Source: Akkermansiaceae bacterium
Lineage (GTDB): Bacteria; Verrucomicrobiota; Verrucomicrobiia; Verrucomicrobiales; Akkermansiaceae
Direction of reading: 5' to 3'
Length of the DNA stretch: 34,805 nt
Assembly: GCA_028822935.1 (NCBI GenBank)
Contig: JAPKCM010000046.1
Span: forward strand, 1-34,805
Under the pieces are notes generated by a model, which was not told where the DNA came from, did no database searches, and saw only the letters and a program-made list of their open reading frames with translations. The position numbers and the translations under genes were made by a program. Shown here one piece after another: positions 14,955-24,658 of the stretch (position 1 is the stretch's first letter; every line of letters begins with the position of its first letter).

Positions 14955-16790
14955 TTAACAGGACCTTCCCGCCTCGGTGTCGGCTGCTGGACCTTGAGCT
15001 TCAGCTTCGATCACTCCTTTGATTTTCTTCCAAACGGCGGTGGCCTCCACGATCATCCAGATTTCCAGTAGCAGGGTGGCGAAGCCGATTCCGAAAAGGA
15101 GCCAGTTATTCTCACCAGCGTAGCTGCGGAGATTGAGCGACATCGCGATCGCAGGAAGGGCCAGCATGAGGATTGCAGGAATGAGGGTGATGATGATCGG
15201 GAGACCACGTCTGCGCAGCCAGAAGGTGATGACAAGGAAGGAGAGTCCTGCGAGAAGCTGATTGATAGCGCCGAAGAGAGGCCAGAGGATGGTGCCGCCT
15301 TTTCCAGGGGTGCCATCAGCTCCAGGGAGCTGCGCGATGAAGTAGGCCACCGTGATCGCAAAAAGGGTCGCGGCATAGCGATTGGTGAGCCATTTGAGTG
15401 GATTCCAAGCACCGGTATTCTCGCGATTGGCCAAGGTGCCAGCGAGTTCTTGCACTACGTAGCGCTGGAGGCGGCAGGCTGTATCGAGAGTGGTGGCGGC
15501 AAAGGAAGCGACGAAGACGCCCATCAGCGCGACGGCGAAAGCGGCAGGGATACCGAGCGCTTTGAGGAAGTTCGCACTGCCTTCAACAAAGGCTCCAATT
15601 TTTTGCACGAGTCCTTTAGCGTCTGACCAAGACGAGTAGCGGGATTGAAAAGCTTCCTCTCCAAAAAGGATGCCATCAGCGGAGTTCGTGCCCAGTCCCA
15701 GTCCCGCGACGCAGGCCAAAATAACAAGCACCGCCAGGAAGCCTTCGGTGAGCATCGCGCCGTAGCCGATGAATTGCGCATCGGTCTCACACTTCAGCTG
15801 TTTGGAAGAAGTTCCAGAGGAAACTAGGCAGTGAAAGCCCGATATCGCTCCGCAAGCAATGGTGATGAAAAGAAATGGAAACATTGAGGGTGCTCCTTTG
15901 GGTGAGGCGACGAAGGCGGGAGCGACGATCTCCAGAGCGACGCGTGGATCCTCAGGCGAGGGCGCTGCTCCGCCGATCACGGCAGCGACGATCAGGCCGA
16001 TGACCACGAGGCCCAGAGCGAAGAGGAGCTGCAGGCTGTTGATATAATCACGTGGCTGCAAGAGCGTCCATACGGGTAGGACCGAGGCGAAGAAGCAGTA
16101 GACCAGAAGAATGGCGCACCAATTCAGGATCGAGATCCCAGCCATGTAGGTGTTGAACTCAGCAAGGAGGCCGACGTTTCCGAAGGCCACCGAGAGCATC
16201 ATGAGAGTGAGTGCGACGAGTGAGGGGATCAAAATATTTGAGCCCTTACGATGCAGCGTCAGACCGATCAGTACCGCGAGAGGGATCTGAACGAGACAGG
16301 GGAAGATGGACTGGGGATACTGCTTAAAGACGGCCGCGATCACGAGGCCGAAGATCGCGAGCACGATGGTGAGCGCGAGGAAGAGGATGGTGAGGAAAAG
16401 AACCCGCGTCCGCTTGGTGATGACTCGACCGGCAATGTCTCCGATGGTTTGTCCTTTGTTACGGAGAGAGATAACAAGTGCGCCCATGTCGTGAACGGCA
16501 CCAATGAGGATGGAGCCGAAAACAACCCAGATGAGGGCCGGAACCCAGCCCCAGATGACAGCGAGCGCGGGGCCAACGATGGGTCCTGTGCCGGCGATGG
16601 AGGTGAAGTGGTGCCCGAAGATGATCTTTCGCTCGCTCGGGACGAAGTCGACACCGTCTTCAAGTTCAATGGATGGAACGACGGCGGCGGGGTCTAGTTT
16701 GAAGAGCTTGCGAGCGAGCCACTTGCCGTAAGTATGGTAAGCCACGAGGTAGAGCACAAAAGCTCCAGTAGCGATGAGGAGAGTGCTCAT
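14955..16790 (-). CDS. cstA: Carbon starvation protein CstA family transporter
   Basis: A 611-residue, highly hydrophobic protein with about 15-17 membrane segments. The family signature [20 protein letters not shown] is at 59-78, followed by [15 protein letters not shown] and later segments with [14 protein letters not shown] and the conserved [16 protein letters not shown]. coli CstA and its paralogue BtsT take up peptides or pyruvate; the substrate here is unknown. I start it at ATG 16790, which overlaps the coaD stop as ATGA, giving MSTLLIATG; the frame is open to 16865 but that stretch lies inside coaD. It is the last gene of mfd-surA-coaD-cstA. No YbdD-type partner gene follows. Confidence 0.95.
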   Translation of the reverse strand: MSTLLIATGAFVLYLVAYHTYGKWLARKLFKLDPAAVVPSIELEDGVDFVPSERKIIFGHHFTSIAGTGPIVGPALAVIWGWVPALIWVVFGSILIGAVHDMGALVISLRNKGQTIGDIAGRVITKRTRVLFLTILFLALTIVLAIFGLVIAAVFKQYPQSIFPCLVQIPLAVLIGLTLHRKGSNILIPSLVALTLMMLSVAFGNVGLLAEFNTYMAGISILNWCAILLVYCFFASVLPVWTLLQPRDYINSLQLLFALGLVVIGLIVAAVIGGAAPSPEDPRVALEIVAPAFVASPKGAPSMFPFLFITIACGAISGFHCLVSSGTSSKQLKCETDAQFIGYGAMLTEGFLAVLVILACVAGLGLGTNSADGILFGEEAFQSRYSSWSDAKGLVQKIGAFVEGSANFLKALGIPAAFAVALMGVFVASFAATTLDTACRLQRYVVQELAGTLANRENTGAWNPLKWLTNRYAATLFAITVAYFIAQLPGADGTPGKGGTILWPLFGAINQLLAGLSFLVITFWLRRRGLPIIITLIPAILMLALPAIAMSLNLRSYAGENNWLLFGIGFATLLLEIWMIVEATAVWKKIKGVIEAEAQGPAADTEAGRSC

Positions 16791-17284
16791 TGGGTGTGAA
16801 TATTGCGTTTTTCCAGGGCCGTAAAGACCGGCGGGGGGACATAGCGTCTCACTGTCTTTTTCCATCCATCGGGGCCGGTGAGTCCTTTAATCATGCTTGA
16901 TGAAAGCTCTGCAATATCCCTAGGGGGCATGAGAAAGATGGTCTGAATCTCCGGAGCCATATCGGCATTGATATGGCGCATCATCCGCTCGTATTCGTAA
17001 TCCTGAGGAGATCGGATCCCTCGCAGGATAAACTGTGCATCGACCTCATTGGCATAATCGACGAGGTAACGGTTATCGAATTTTGTGATGGTCAGTCGCT
17101 CGCAGGACGGGATGGACTGACGAAGGAGTTCCAGCCGTTCATCGGTGGAAAAGGTATAGTTTTTCCCTGGATTACTGCCGATCGCGACAACCAGCCTGTC
17201 GAAAAGCTCCAGTCCTTTCCTGATCATCCAGAGATGACCGTTCGTTGGTGGGTCGAAGCTCCCGGCATAGACGGCTGTTTGCAT
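16787..17284 (-). CDS. coaD: Pantetheine-phosphate adenylyltransferase
   Basis: A 165-residue nucleotidyltransferase for the fourth step of coenzyme A synthesis: 4'-phosphopantetheine + ATP to dephospho-CoA. The N terminus [12 protein letters not shown] carries the T14-x-G-H17 nucleotide motif. Other family landmarks are the lysine at about 41, [21 protein letters not shown] (86-106) and the SSSMIKG loop (128-134), which replaces the more common ISSSxVRE-type sequence. Length is normal. It starts four bases after the upstream SurA-like gene and shares ATGA with cstA, so it is embedded in an operon. A CoaD-like transferase of another specificity is possible but less likely. Confidence 0.92.
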   Translation of the reverse strand: MQTAVYAGSFDPPTNGHLWMIRKGLELFDRLVVAIGSNPGKNYTFSTDERLELLRQSIPSCERLTITKFDNRYLVDYANEVDAQFILRGIRSPQDYEYERMMRHINADMAPEIQTIFLMPPRDIAELSSSMIKGLTGPDGWKKTVRRYVPPPVFTALEKRNIHTQ

Positions 17285-17288
17285 GAAT

Positions 17289-18272
17289 CTATTTGATGAA
17301 TTTTTTTACCGGAACACGGTCGCGAAGCTTCTTCATCCATGCTTTGAATTTTGCATTCTTCTTCTTGTTATTGACACGGATTTTCATCTTGTTCATTGCC
17401 TCACTGAAAGACTCCGCAGGACCCAGTTTCCGGTTGATGACCTCGAAAATAGTGAAGCCGCGTTGGTCTTCGAAAGGTCCCATCACTTCGCTTCCCTTGG
17501 TTTCAAAAACAAGAAACCCAAACTCTCGGTTCAAGTCGGTCCGAGGGACATTCTCCCAAAGGCCACCTTCTTCACTTTTCGAATCCTTCGAATATTCCTT
17601 CGCGGTAGCAGAGAAATCTGACCCAGCCTTGAGCTTCTCGACGAGGCCTTCAGCCAAGGCGAGTTGATTCTCTGGAGTTACGCTGATGTCGTTAGGATCG
17701 CCCTTAGAAATGTAGATTTTACGATAGGTGCCGACATCTTTTGTGCGGTCTCGATTCGCAATGGCCCAGTCGCTATATTCGGAACGGAGTTCGGTATTCG
17801 TTGGTGGAGCGGGATCTCCAAACTGCTGGCCTTTGATGACGCTCACGAGGATCTCTTTCCGTTGCTGCTCTTTATACTGCTCGTAGGTGAGAGTAGCCGC
17901 CTTTAGGTAATCGCGGAATTCCTTGCGGTTTCCGGTGTAAACGTTGCGGATGATTTTCTCAATCTCCTCCTCTACAACATGGTCAGGAATCGCTTTGATA
18001 CGATCCTTGTATTCGGAAAAAATGATGGCTCGGTCGATGAGTTCGTCGAGGATCTGATTTCGAAGCTTACCGAGGGTTTGCTCGTAAGCGGGTCCACGCC
18101 GAGGGGATTCTGCCATGAGGACGGATTGCATGGGAGCCAGTTTGATCATGACCTCATTCATCGTGACGAGTTCGCCATTGGCAGTGGCGGCAATGCCATT
18201 GACCTTGGTGGTAGCGGAGGAGAAGCCCGTGACTGCTGCCGCGACGAGAGAAAGGGTTGCTATAAATCGCAT
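17289..18272 (-). CDS. SurA-like periplasmic chaperone / parvulin peptidyl-prolyl isomerase
   Basis: A 327-residue exported protein. Residues 1-20 are a Sec signal peptide ([18 protein letters not shown]). The mature part begins with the SurA-type [18 protein letters not shown], followed by a long helical region with [21 protein letters not shown] single parvulin-like domain occupies about residues 181-283 ([10 protein letters not shown] ... [24 protein letters not shown] ... [28 protein letters not shown]). The last 40 residues are Lys-rich and pack as the C-terminal helix. E. coli SurA has two parvulin domains; one is common elsewhere. It should help fold outer-membrane proteins. It lies nine bases after mfd and four before coaD. 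Confidence 0.9.
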   Translation of the reverse strand: MRFIATLSLVAAAVTGFSSATTKVNGIAATANGELVTMNEVMIKLAPMQSVLMAESPRRGPAYEQTLGKLRNQILDELIDRAIIFSEYKDRIKAIPDHVVEEEIEKIIRNVYTGNRKEFRDYLKAATLTYEQYKEQQRKEILVSVIKGQQFGDPAPPTNTELRSEYSDWAIANRDRTKDVGTYRKIYISKGDPNDISVTPENQLALAEGLVEKLKAGSDFSATAKEYSKDSKSEEGGLWENVPRTDLNREFGFLVFETKGSEVMGPFEDQRGFTIFEVINRKLGPAESFSEAMNKMKIRVNNKKKNAKFKAWMKKLRDRVPVKKFIK

Positions 18273-18281
18273 TTTTTTGAG

Positions 18282-21200
18282 TTAGAGAGTTTTTATGAGG
18301 TGAACAGCTTCGTTGAGCTTAGCCGTCAATTTAGCGGAACTCAAGCGGGGAAACTTGCCGTCTGCGGGGAGTAAATAGTCCCCATTCCGAATCAACATGA
18401 GACGGTCATTTTTGATTTCGACCGATTGCACGCCCTTGGAGGAAGCGACGATGCGGATGCGATTGACCTCTAAAATCGCCTGAACCGGTGCGGGGGAGCG
18501 GCCAAAGCGGTCGCGCCAGTCTTTGGCGAGCTGATCGAGCTCTTTTTCGGTCTGAGTAGAAGCGAGTTGGCGATAGGCCGCTACACGCATTTCGGGGTCG
18601 GGCCCGTAGGTTCTCGGGAAAAAGGCGGGGAGTCTGGTTCCTTTCTCAAGGTGAGCTGTTTCGGAAAATTCGAGGAAATCGATTTTGACCACTGCATCGG
18701 CCCGCAAATTCTTCGTTTTCCCCTGAAGCTGATCAATCGATTGATGGAGGAGCTGGCAATAGAGTTCGAAGCCCACCGCGGTGATGTGTCCGGATTGTTT
18801 CGTGCCGAGGAGGCTTCCCGCGCCACGGATTTCGAGGTCGCGCATCGCGATTTTGAAGCCCGAACCAAGCTCGGTGTATTGCTTGATCGCGCTGAGCCGT
18901 TTTTTAGCATCTCCGCCAGCGATAAGATCGCTGGGCAAAAGGAGAAGGGCATAGGCGCGCCGACCTGCTCGGCCTACTCGACCGCGAAGCTGATAGAGGT
19001 CGGCGAGGCCGAAGCGGTCGGCCCGGTCGATGAGAATGGTGTTGGCATTCGGGATGTCGATGCCGCTTTCGATAATCGTGGTCGCGAGGAGAACATCGGC
19101 ATTACCCGCGACAAAGGTGTGCATCACTTGTTCGAGGTTCTCTTTGTCCATCTGGCCGTGGCCAATGACAACCCTGGCTTCGGGGACGAGGTCCTCGATC
19201 TTTTCCTTCATATACTCGATTGTGCCGACACGGTTGTGGAGGAAAAAGACCTGACCGCCGCGCGTGAGCTCTCGGCGGATGGCATTTCGAATCAGGCGCT
19301 CGTCGTAGGCAACGATCGAGGTTTGTACGGGGAGGCGATTGGGTGGAGGAGTGTCGATGGTGGACATGTCGCGCGCGCCCATTAGGGAAAGATAAAGCGT
19401 GCGGGGAATGGGGGTCGCCGAAAGAGTGAGGACGTCGATGAGGCGGAAGCGTTCTTTGAGCAGTTCCTTGTGACGGACGCCGAAGCGCTGCTCTTCATCG
19501 ACCACGAGCAGGCCGATTTTTTTGTAGGTGATGCCGCTTGAGAGCAGTCGGTGCGTGCCGATGACAATGTCGACTTTTCCATTTTCCAGTCCTTCCAGGG
19601 TCTCGCGAATCTCGGCTGGTGATTGGAGTCGACTCATTACGTCGATGCGGACCGGGTAGTCGCTCATACGCTCGCGGAAGGTGCGGGCGTGCTGCTCTGC
19701 CAGAACGGTAGTCGGCACTAAGATAGCAACCTGTGAACCCCCGGTGACGGCTTTGAAGGCGGCCCGGATGGCGACTTCGGTTTTGCCAAAGCCAACATCG
19801 CCACAGATTAAGCGATCCATCGGGCGAGAAGATTCCATGTCGATCTTTGCGGCTTGGATCGCTTTGTCTTGATCAGGTGTTTCGATGTAGGGGAAGGCGC
19901 TTTCGAACTCCTGCATCCATTGGCCATCGGCTGGGTGGGCGCGTCCCGTTTTTGAGTCCCGTTCCGCCTGAAGGCGGAGGAGTTGAGCGGCGTAGTCGAG
20001 CACGGCAGCCTCTGCTACTTTGCGCGCCTTTTTCCACCTCTTGTCCCCGAGTTTGTTGAGCTTCGGTGTTCCTCCGCCGATGCCGACGTAACGAGAGACG
20101 AGGTGGCTTTGGTCGATTGGGACATGCAGCGTTGCGCCATTGTGATACTCGATTCCGAGTTCTTCGCGGCCGCCTTCTCCATCGATGAGGCCGATGAATT
20201 CGCCGATGCCATAGTCGGCGTGGACGACAAGAGTGCCTTCGTCGAGTTCATGGACTCCAGCAAGAGCGGCCGAGTTGCGTTGCTGGGCTAGCTTTTCTTT
20301 TTGGCGCGCGCCGGGGAGGTGCTGTCGCCCAAAGATCTCAAGAGTTGAGAGAAGAACGAGCTTGAGATGAGGAGCGACGAAGCCTTTCGCAAGACGGCCT
20401 TCGATACAGACGAATTCACTTTTTTTCCGGTCGATGACTTCTAAGAAGCGATGTTGCTCGGCCTTACTGGGAGCGATCAGTCCGATGGTCCACTGGTCGC
20501 TTTTCCAGTCGTTAAGTTGTGAGAGGAAAAGGTTCCGGCTTGAATCTGCGAGGACGAAATCTCCCGCCTCAAAGCCCGCTGCGGGTGAGGGAAAGAGGTC
20601 GGCGTTCCAGGTGTCGTCTGGCGCCTCCGTGACCAAGACGTGCGCGACCGCGTTATCGTCCTCGTCGACAGAGATGATGAGGTCATTGGGTTGAGCCCAG
20701 GATGAAAGTGGCTCATCCAAGATGGGAGCCTTCGAGCCCACGTCAACACGCTCGAGTTTTCGTGTGGTGGTCTGGGTTTCGACACTGAATTCGCGGATGG
20801 ATTCGATTTCATCGCCAAAGAACTCGATCCGAAGAGGACGCGTCTTTTGGGGAGGATAAAAGTCGAGAATGCCGCCTCGTTTTGCGAATTGGAGGCGCTG
20901 GAAAATTTGTGGCTCTTCTTCGAAGTCTCGTTCTTCAAGCCAAGCGACCAGCTCTTCGGGAGAAATTTCCTGACCCACCTCCAAAGTGAGCTCACTTTTC
21001 GCCAAATCATCGCGAATGGGAGCTGGGGCTTGCCAAGATGCCCGAGAAAGTAGAACCGGCGCGAGAGGAGATGCGGCGATGCGATGAAAAGTTGAAGTGC
21101 GCTCGGCTTCACGGTCGGGATCGACGATCTCATTTTCCACCACCACGGTGGGATCGGCAAGGCTGAGGGCAGGGCTTTTCCAGAAGGAGAATTCATCCGC

Positions 21201-21416
21201 AAGTTGGTCGCGTCGGCGTGCGTGGGGACAAAGAATCCAGATCCGACCTTTGGGTTTACTGCCCAACAAAGAGGCGATGAGGTATCCCTGACTTGCCGGG
21301 TCGCAGGTCCCCAACACAAGGGGCAACTCGCCGGATTTCTTGATTCGTGGGCACAGTCCTTCCCACGTGGGTAAGCTCAACCCACGCCAAAGGTCCTTAG
21401 GAGAACCGCCGCTCAT
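18282..21416 (-). CDS. mfd: Transcription-repair coupling factor Mfd
   Basis: A 1044-residue DNA translocase that removes stalled RNA polymerase and recruits UvrA. The N-terminal UvrB-like region spans about 1-380. The RNA-polymerase-interacting CarD-like domain is at about 390-470 (GTLVVHADYGIGEFIGL). The RecG-like motor follows: Walker A G539-DVGFGK-T546, D640-EEQ motif II, SATPIPRTLYLSL, and the motif VI stretch QLRGRVGRAGRR. A C-terminal D7-type regulatory domain holds FGRSPAPVQAILEVNRIRI. It is about 100 residues shorter than the E. coli protein, mostly in the N-terminal half. It is the first gene of the operon with the SurA-like gene, coaD and cstA. Confidence 0.97.
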   Translation of the reverse strand: MSGGSPKDLWRGLSLPTWEGLCPRIKKSGELPLVLGTCDPASQGYLIASLLGSKPKGRIWILCPHARRRDQLADEFSFWKSPALSLADPTVVVENEIVDPDREAERTSTFHRIAASPLAPVLLSRASWQAPAPIRDDLAKSELTLEVGQEISPEELVAWLEERDFEEEPQIFQRLQFAKRGGILDFYPPQKTRPLRIEFFGDEIESIREFSVETQTTTRKLERVDVGSKAPILDEPLSSWAQPNDLIISVDEDDNAVAHVLVTEAPDDTWNADLFPSPAAGFEAGDFVLADSSRNLFLSQLNDWKSDQWTIGLIAPSKAEQHRFLEVIDRKKSEFVCIEGRLAKGFVAPHLKLVLLSTLEIFGRQHLPGARQKEKLAQQRNSAALAGVHELDEGTLVVHADYGIGEFIGLIDGEGGREELGIEYHNGATLHVPIDQSHLVSRYVGIGGGTPKLNKLGDKRWKKARKVAEAAVLDYAAQLLRLQAERDSKTGRAHPADGQWMQEFESAFPYIETPDQDKAIQAAKIDMESSRPMDRLICGDVGFGKTEVAIRAAFKAVTGGSQVAILVPTTVLAEQHARTFRERMSDYPVRIDVMSRLQSPAEIRETLEGLENGKVDIVIGTHRLLSSGITYKKIGLLVVDEEQRFGVRHKELLKERFRLIDVLTLSATPIPRTLYLSLMGARDMSTIDTPPPNRLPVQTSIVAYDERLIRNAIRRELTRGGQVFFLHNRVGTIEYMKEKIEDLVPEARVVIGHGQMDKENLEQVMHTFVAGNADVLLATTIIESGIDIPNANTILIDRADRFGLADLYQLRGRVGRAGRRAYALLLLPSDLIAGGDAKKRLSAIKQYTELGSGFKIAMRDLEIRGAGSLLGTKQSGHITAVGFELYCQLLHQSIDQLQGKTKNLRADAVVKIDFLEFSETAHLEKGTRLPAFFPRTYGPDPEMRVAAYRQLASTQTEKELDQLAKDWRDRFGRSPAPVQAILEVNRIRIVASSKGVQSVEIKNDRLMLIRNGDYLLPADGKFPRLSSAKLTAKLNEAVHLIKTL

Positions 21417-21424
21417 CGGGAAGA

Positions 21425-21452
21425 TTTATAGCATCTCGGAGTCCCGACGCAA
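21425..21452 (-). promoter_or_regulatory. Candidate promoter for the mfd operon
   Basis: On the minus strand TTGCGT (21452-21447) and TATAAA (21430-21425) are separated by 16 bases. The predicted RNA start lies within a few bases of the mfd ATG at 21416, so the message would be nearly leaderless, in keeping with the lack of a Shine-Dalgarno. The -10 box is good and the -35 box is poor. Confidence 0.3.
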
Positions 21453-21517
21453 GCTGGGTAGCAAGAGATTGAGACTTATCTTTTCTAGAGTATTCCGTCA
21501 TTGGAGAGCATATTCAG

Positions 21518-21559
21518 GGCGGCGTATTTTTAATGAGTCGACAAATACATGCTGCCGCC
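21518..21559 (+). repeat. Bulged inverted repeat in the leader of the FG-GAP/sialidase gene
   Basis: GGCGGC (21518-21523) pairs perfectly with GCCGCC (21554-21559), and the adjoining GTATTT (21524-21529) pairs perfectly with AAATAC (21543-21548). A five-base bulge (ATGCT, 21549-21553) sits on the 3' side, and the 13-base loop contains the palindrome GTCGAC. It ends 36 bases before the start codon at 21596. There is no T tract, so it is not an intrinsic terminator. It may be an RNA structure in the leader or a protein-binding site. Confidence 0.55.
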
Positions 21560-21595
21560 ATCGTAGGTGAATCAGCTTTCGACTGCTTTTTTTAG

Positions 21596-24505
21596 ATGAA
21601 ACGAATCCTTTTTACCTGCTTTGGACTGTCCTTGTTAAGCCACGCTGCGGAGTGGGGACTTCAGCCTTTGAAATACAACCAGGAAGGACTCATCGTCGAT
21701 CTGGGAGTGGGGTTGTGGGCTTGGCCAATGCCGATGGACTACGATGGGGACGGTGATTTTGATTTGGTGGTGTCGTGTCCCGATAAGCCGACCAATGGAT
21801 TCTATTATTTCGAGAATACCACTCAAGATGCGAAGGTGAAGATGCCGGTGTTTCGAGCAGGAGTGCATCTTGGGAAGACCGGGCACAACGTCCAGGTGAG
21901 CTATGTCGATGGAGCACCGAGAGTGCTTCGTGAGAACTACGAATATCTCGATTTTTTGAAGAAAGGTTTTACGCAGCGAGAAAAGATCTATCCCGAGCGC
22001 AATTTCCACGAGAGCCGGGGGGCGACGCGGGCGCACATGTGGCGCTATCTCGATTGGGAGGGGGACGGGGATCAGGACTTGATCGTCGGGCTGGGAGATT
22101 GGTCCGACTACGAATGGGATCACGCTTATGACGCGCAGGGGCGGTGGCGGAATGGAGATCTTCATGGCTGGGTCTACCTCATTGAGAATGAGAATGGGAC
22201 CTACTCGGATCATCCCGTGAAGGTGGAAGCAGGGGGAGCTCCGGTCGATGTCTATGGCTGGCCGAGTCCGAATTTTGGCGACTTCGATGACGATGGTGAT
22301 CTCGATCTTCTCTGTGGTGAGTTCCTCGATGGTTTCACCTATTTTGAAAATATCGGAACGCGTGGTGAACCGAAATATTCGGCGGGTGTTCGTCTGCTCG
22401 ATGGGAAAGGTGAACGTCTCGCGATGCACGTTCAGATGATTACGCCGACGGCCTTTGATTGGGATCGCGATGGCGATTTGGATCTCATCGTAGGTGACGA
22501 AGATGGACGGGTTGCTTTTATGGAAAACGTGTCAGTTGAGGGAACGGAAGTCCCTCAATTTCTCCAGCCGGTTTATTTTCAGCAGGAAGCGGATGAGTTG
22601 AAATTTGGAGCGCTGGCGACGCCTTTCGCACACGATTGGGACGGCGATGGCGATGAGGATATTCTGTCCGGGAACACGGCTGGAAATATCGGCTTCTTCG
22701 AAAATGTGGATGGCAAAGGCACGAAGTGGGCCGCTCCAAAGTTGCTGGAGGTTGATGGTGGGGAGTTTCGGATCATGGCGGGTGAGAATGGCTCGATCCA
22801 AGGGCCGGCTGAGGCGAAGTGGGGTTACACCACTCTGGCGATCGCTGACTGGGACGACGATGGTCGGGATGATATTTTAGTGAATTCGATTTGGTCCAAG
22901 CTGCAACTCTTGCGTCGGACGAAAGAGGGTGGCTTAAGTGAAGGTGCTTTGCCATTTTGGTCGCGGGAGGCGCCTCCGTCTTTTTATTGGTGGCAAGGGC
23001 TTGCTGAGAATTTGCAGACGCAGTGGCGGACCACGCCGATCGCGACAGACTTTGATGATGATGGTCTGCTGGATTTGGTGATTCTGGATCAGGAAGGATA
23101 TCTTACTTGTCAGAGCCGAAAGTGGGAGGAGACGCGCGTCTTTCTTGATGAAAATTTGCGCCCGATTCGACTGAATCAACGGAGTGGAGGAGCGTCAGGA
23201 CGGGTGAAGCTCGCTGTGGTTGATTGGGATGGAGACGGCCGGCTCGATATTCTGATGAACTCAGAAAACGCAACGTGGTGGCGGAATTGTCGTGATGCCG
23301 GAGAAGGCAAGGTAGTCTTGAAAAAAATAGGGAACTTGGCGAAGCGCAACGTGGCGGGACACACGAGTAGTCCGGCAGTTTGTGATTTCGATGGGAATGG
23401 GAAACCTGATCTTTTGGTGGGGTCGGAAAATGGGAAAATCTATTTTATCCGGCATGAGGATTGCGTGACCTTTGATTCTTCTGATCTTGAAGCGCGCGCG
23501 CCGGTGAATGTCAAAAATAGATTTTCTGGTCTCGTGCAGGAGGGCTTCATTTTCACCAAGGCGACGCATAAAAGTTGTCATGCTTCCACGATTGTGGAGA
23601 CCAGTCGGGGCTTAGTGGCGGCTTGGTTTGGAGGAAGTGAGGAAGGGGCGAAGGATGTTGGGATTTGGTCGAGCTATCACGATGGATTGAGCTGGTCGAA
23701 GCCGCGACTGTGGGCCGACGGAGTTCAGCATGAGGCACTCAGATATCCGTGTTGGAATCCGGTGCTTTTTCAAGAGTCTGAAGATGCCCCGATAAGGTTG
23801 TTTTTTAAAGTGGGCCCAAATCCACGGGAGTGGTGGGGGGAGGTGATGGAAAGCGTTGATCGGGGGCGCTCATTTCAACTTTCAAGGCGTTTGCCTGAGG
23901 GGATTCTGGGGCCTGTTCGGTCCAAGCCGCTATTGCAGAATGATGGGTCGCTGTTGTGCCCGACGTCGACAGAAGTCGGAGGCGATTGGAGATTTCACTT
24001 CGAGATCCTCGATAATGGGCGGTGGAATCGAGTGGAGCCTAAAGAGCAAGATCGTCAGGTGATTCAACCGACGTTATTGAAACATCCGAGTGGAAAAGTT
24101 CAGGCGCTTTATCGCTCCAAGCACGGTCTCATTTTTCAAAACGAATCGGGCGATGGGGGAATTTCTTGGAGTCCACTCGAGACGGCAGGGCTCCCAAACA
24201 ACAACGCAGGAATCGAGGCGCTCACGCTGTTCGATGGGCGGCACCTTCTACTCTACAGTCATCTTAAAAAAGGCCGGCATGCGCTGCATTTGGCAGTGAG
24301 TCAGGATGGCAAGCAGTGGCGTGCTGCGGCGGTGATAGAACAATCAAAAAATAGCGAGTTCTCCTATCCTGCGATGATCCAACGGAAGGACGGTCGTGTG
24401 GAGCTGACTTATACCTGGAATCGAACTCGCATTCGGCATCTCACGATTGATCCTGATCGGCTCCAATTAGGAGCGATTTTGACTGAAGAGGACTGGCCTG
24501 ACTGA
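21596..24505 (+). CDS. Secreted FG-GAP/VCBS repeat protein fused to a sialidase-like domain
   Basis: A 969-residue exported protein. Residues 1-18 are a Sec signal peptide. Residues about 45-620 contain nine calcium-loop motifs of FG-GAP/VCBS type (DxDGDGDxD), at about 48, 153, 229, 288, 347, 418, 485, 543 and 597, which should form a beta-propeller. Residues about 645-960 match the predicted-neuraminidase (BNR_2) family: CHASTIVETSRGLVAAWFGG, VGPNPREWWGEV, LPEGILGPVRSKPLL, LLCPTSTE and YPAMIQRKDGRVELTYTW. Asp-box-like motifs are at 693-700, 851-858 and 902-908. It probably binds and cuts or senses extracellular glycans, but true sialidase activity is not shown by sequence. It is divergent from mfd, with a 179-base shared upstream region and no Shine-Dalgarno. 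Confidence 0.88.
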   Translation: MKRILFTCFGLSLLSHAAEWGLQPLKYNQEGLIVDLGVGLWAWPMPMDYDGDGDFDLVVSCPDKPTNGFYYFENTTQDAKVKMPVFRAGVHLGKTGHNVQVSYVDGAPRVLRENYEYLDFLKKGFTQREKIYPERNFHESRGATRAHMWRYLDWEGDGDQDLIVGLGDWSDYEWDHAYDAQGRWRNGDLHGWVYLIENENGTYSDHPVKVEAGGAPVDVYGWPSPNFGDFDDDGDLDLLCGEFLDGFTYFENIGTRGEPKYSAGVRLLDGKGERLAMHVQMITPTAFDWDRDGDLDLIVGDEDGRVAFMENVSVEGTEVPQFLQPVYFQQEADELKFGALATPFAHDWDGDGDEDILSGNTAGNIGFFENVDGKGTKWAAPKLLEVDGGEFRIMAGENGSIQGPAEAKWGYTTLAIADWDDDGRDDILVNSIWSKLQLLRRTKEGGLSEGALPFWSREAPPSFYWWQGLAENLQTQWRTTPIATDFDDDGLLDLVILDQEGYLTCQSRKWEETRVFLDENLRPIRLNQRSGGASGRVKLAVVDWDGDGRLDILMNSENATWWRNCRDAGEGKVVLKKIGNLAKRNVAGHTSSPAVCDFDGNGKPDLLVGSENGKIYFIRHEDCVTFDSSDLEARAPVNVKNRFSGLVQEGFIFTKATHKSCHASTIVETSRGLVAAWFGGSEEGAKDVGIWSSYHDGLSWSKPRLWADGVQHEALRYPCWNPVLFQESEDAPIRLFFKVGPNPREWWGEVMESVDRGRSFQLSRRLPEGILGPVRSKPLLQNDGSLLCPTSTEVGGDWRFHFEILDNGRWNRVEPKEQDRQVIQPTLLKHPSGKVQALYRSKHGLIFQNESGDGGISWSPLETAGLPNNNAGIEALTLFDGRHLLLYSHLKKGRHALHLAVSQDGKQWRAAAVIEQSKNSEFSYPAMIQRKDGRVELTYTWNRTRIRHLTIDPDRLQLGAILTEEDWPD

Positions 24506-24530
24506 AGATCTTCAATGAAGATGGATACTT

Positions 24531-24557
24531 TTGACGTCATTAAGGATGTTTTATGAT
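24531..24557 (+). promoter_or_regulatory. Candidate promoter for the amidase gene
   Basis: TTGACG (24531-24536) and TATGAT (24552-24557) each match five of six consensus bases, but the spacer is only 15 bases, which is short. It would give a leader of about 95 bases before the ATG at 24659. Confidence 0.4.
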
Positions 24558-24658
24558 CTGAGCAGGCTAAACTGTCGGATTTCTGGTGAAATAGGGCGTG
24601 AAATTAGGTATTCTGGGGCCTTTCTTCGGTGCCCTAGATATGCTATTTTCTCCGCCTA

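Noticed and set aside
16791-16865. 25-residue N-terminal extension of CstA
   Set aside because: It lies inside coaD, and the ATGA overlap at 16787-16790 gives the normal CstA N terminus.
18567-19385. 272-residue plus-strand frame inside mfd
   Set aside because: Antisense to conserved Mfd motor motifs; composition is typical of a mirror frame in a moderately GC-rich gene.
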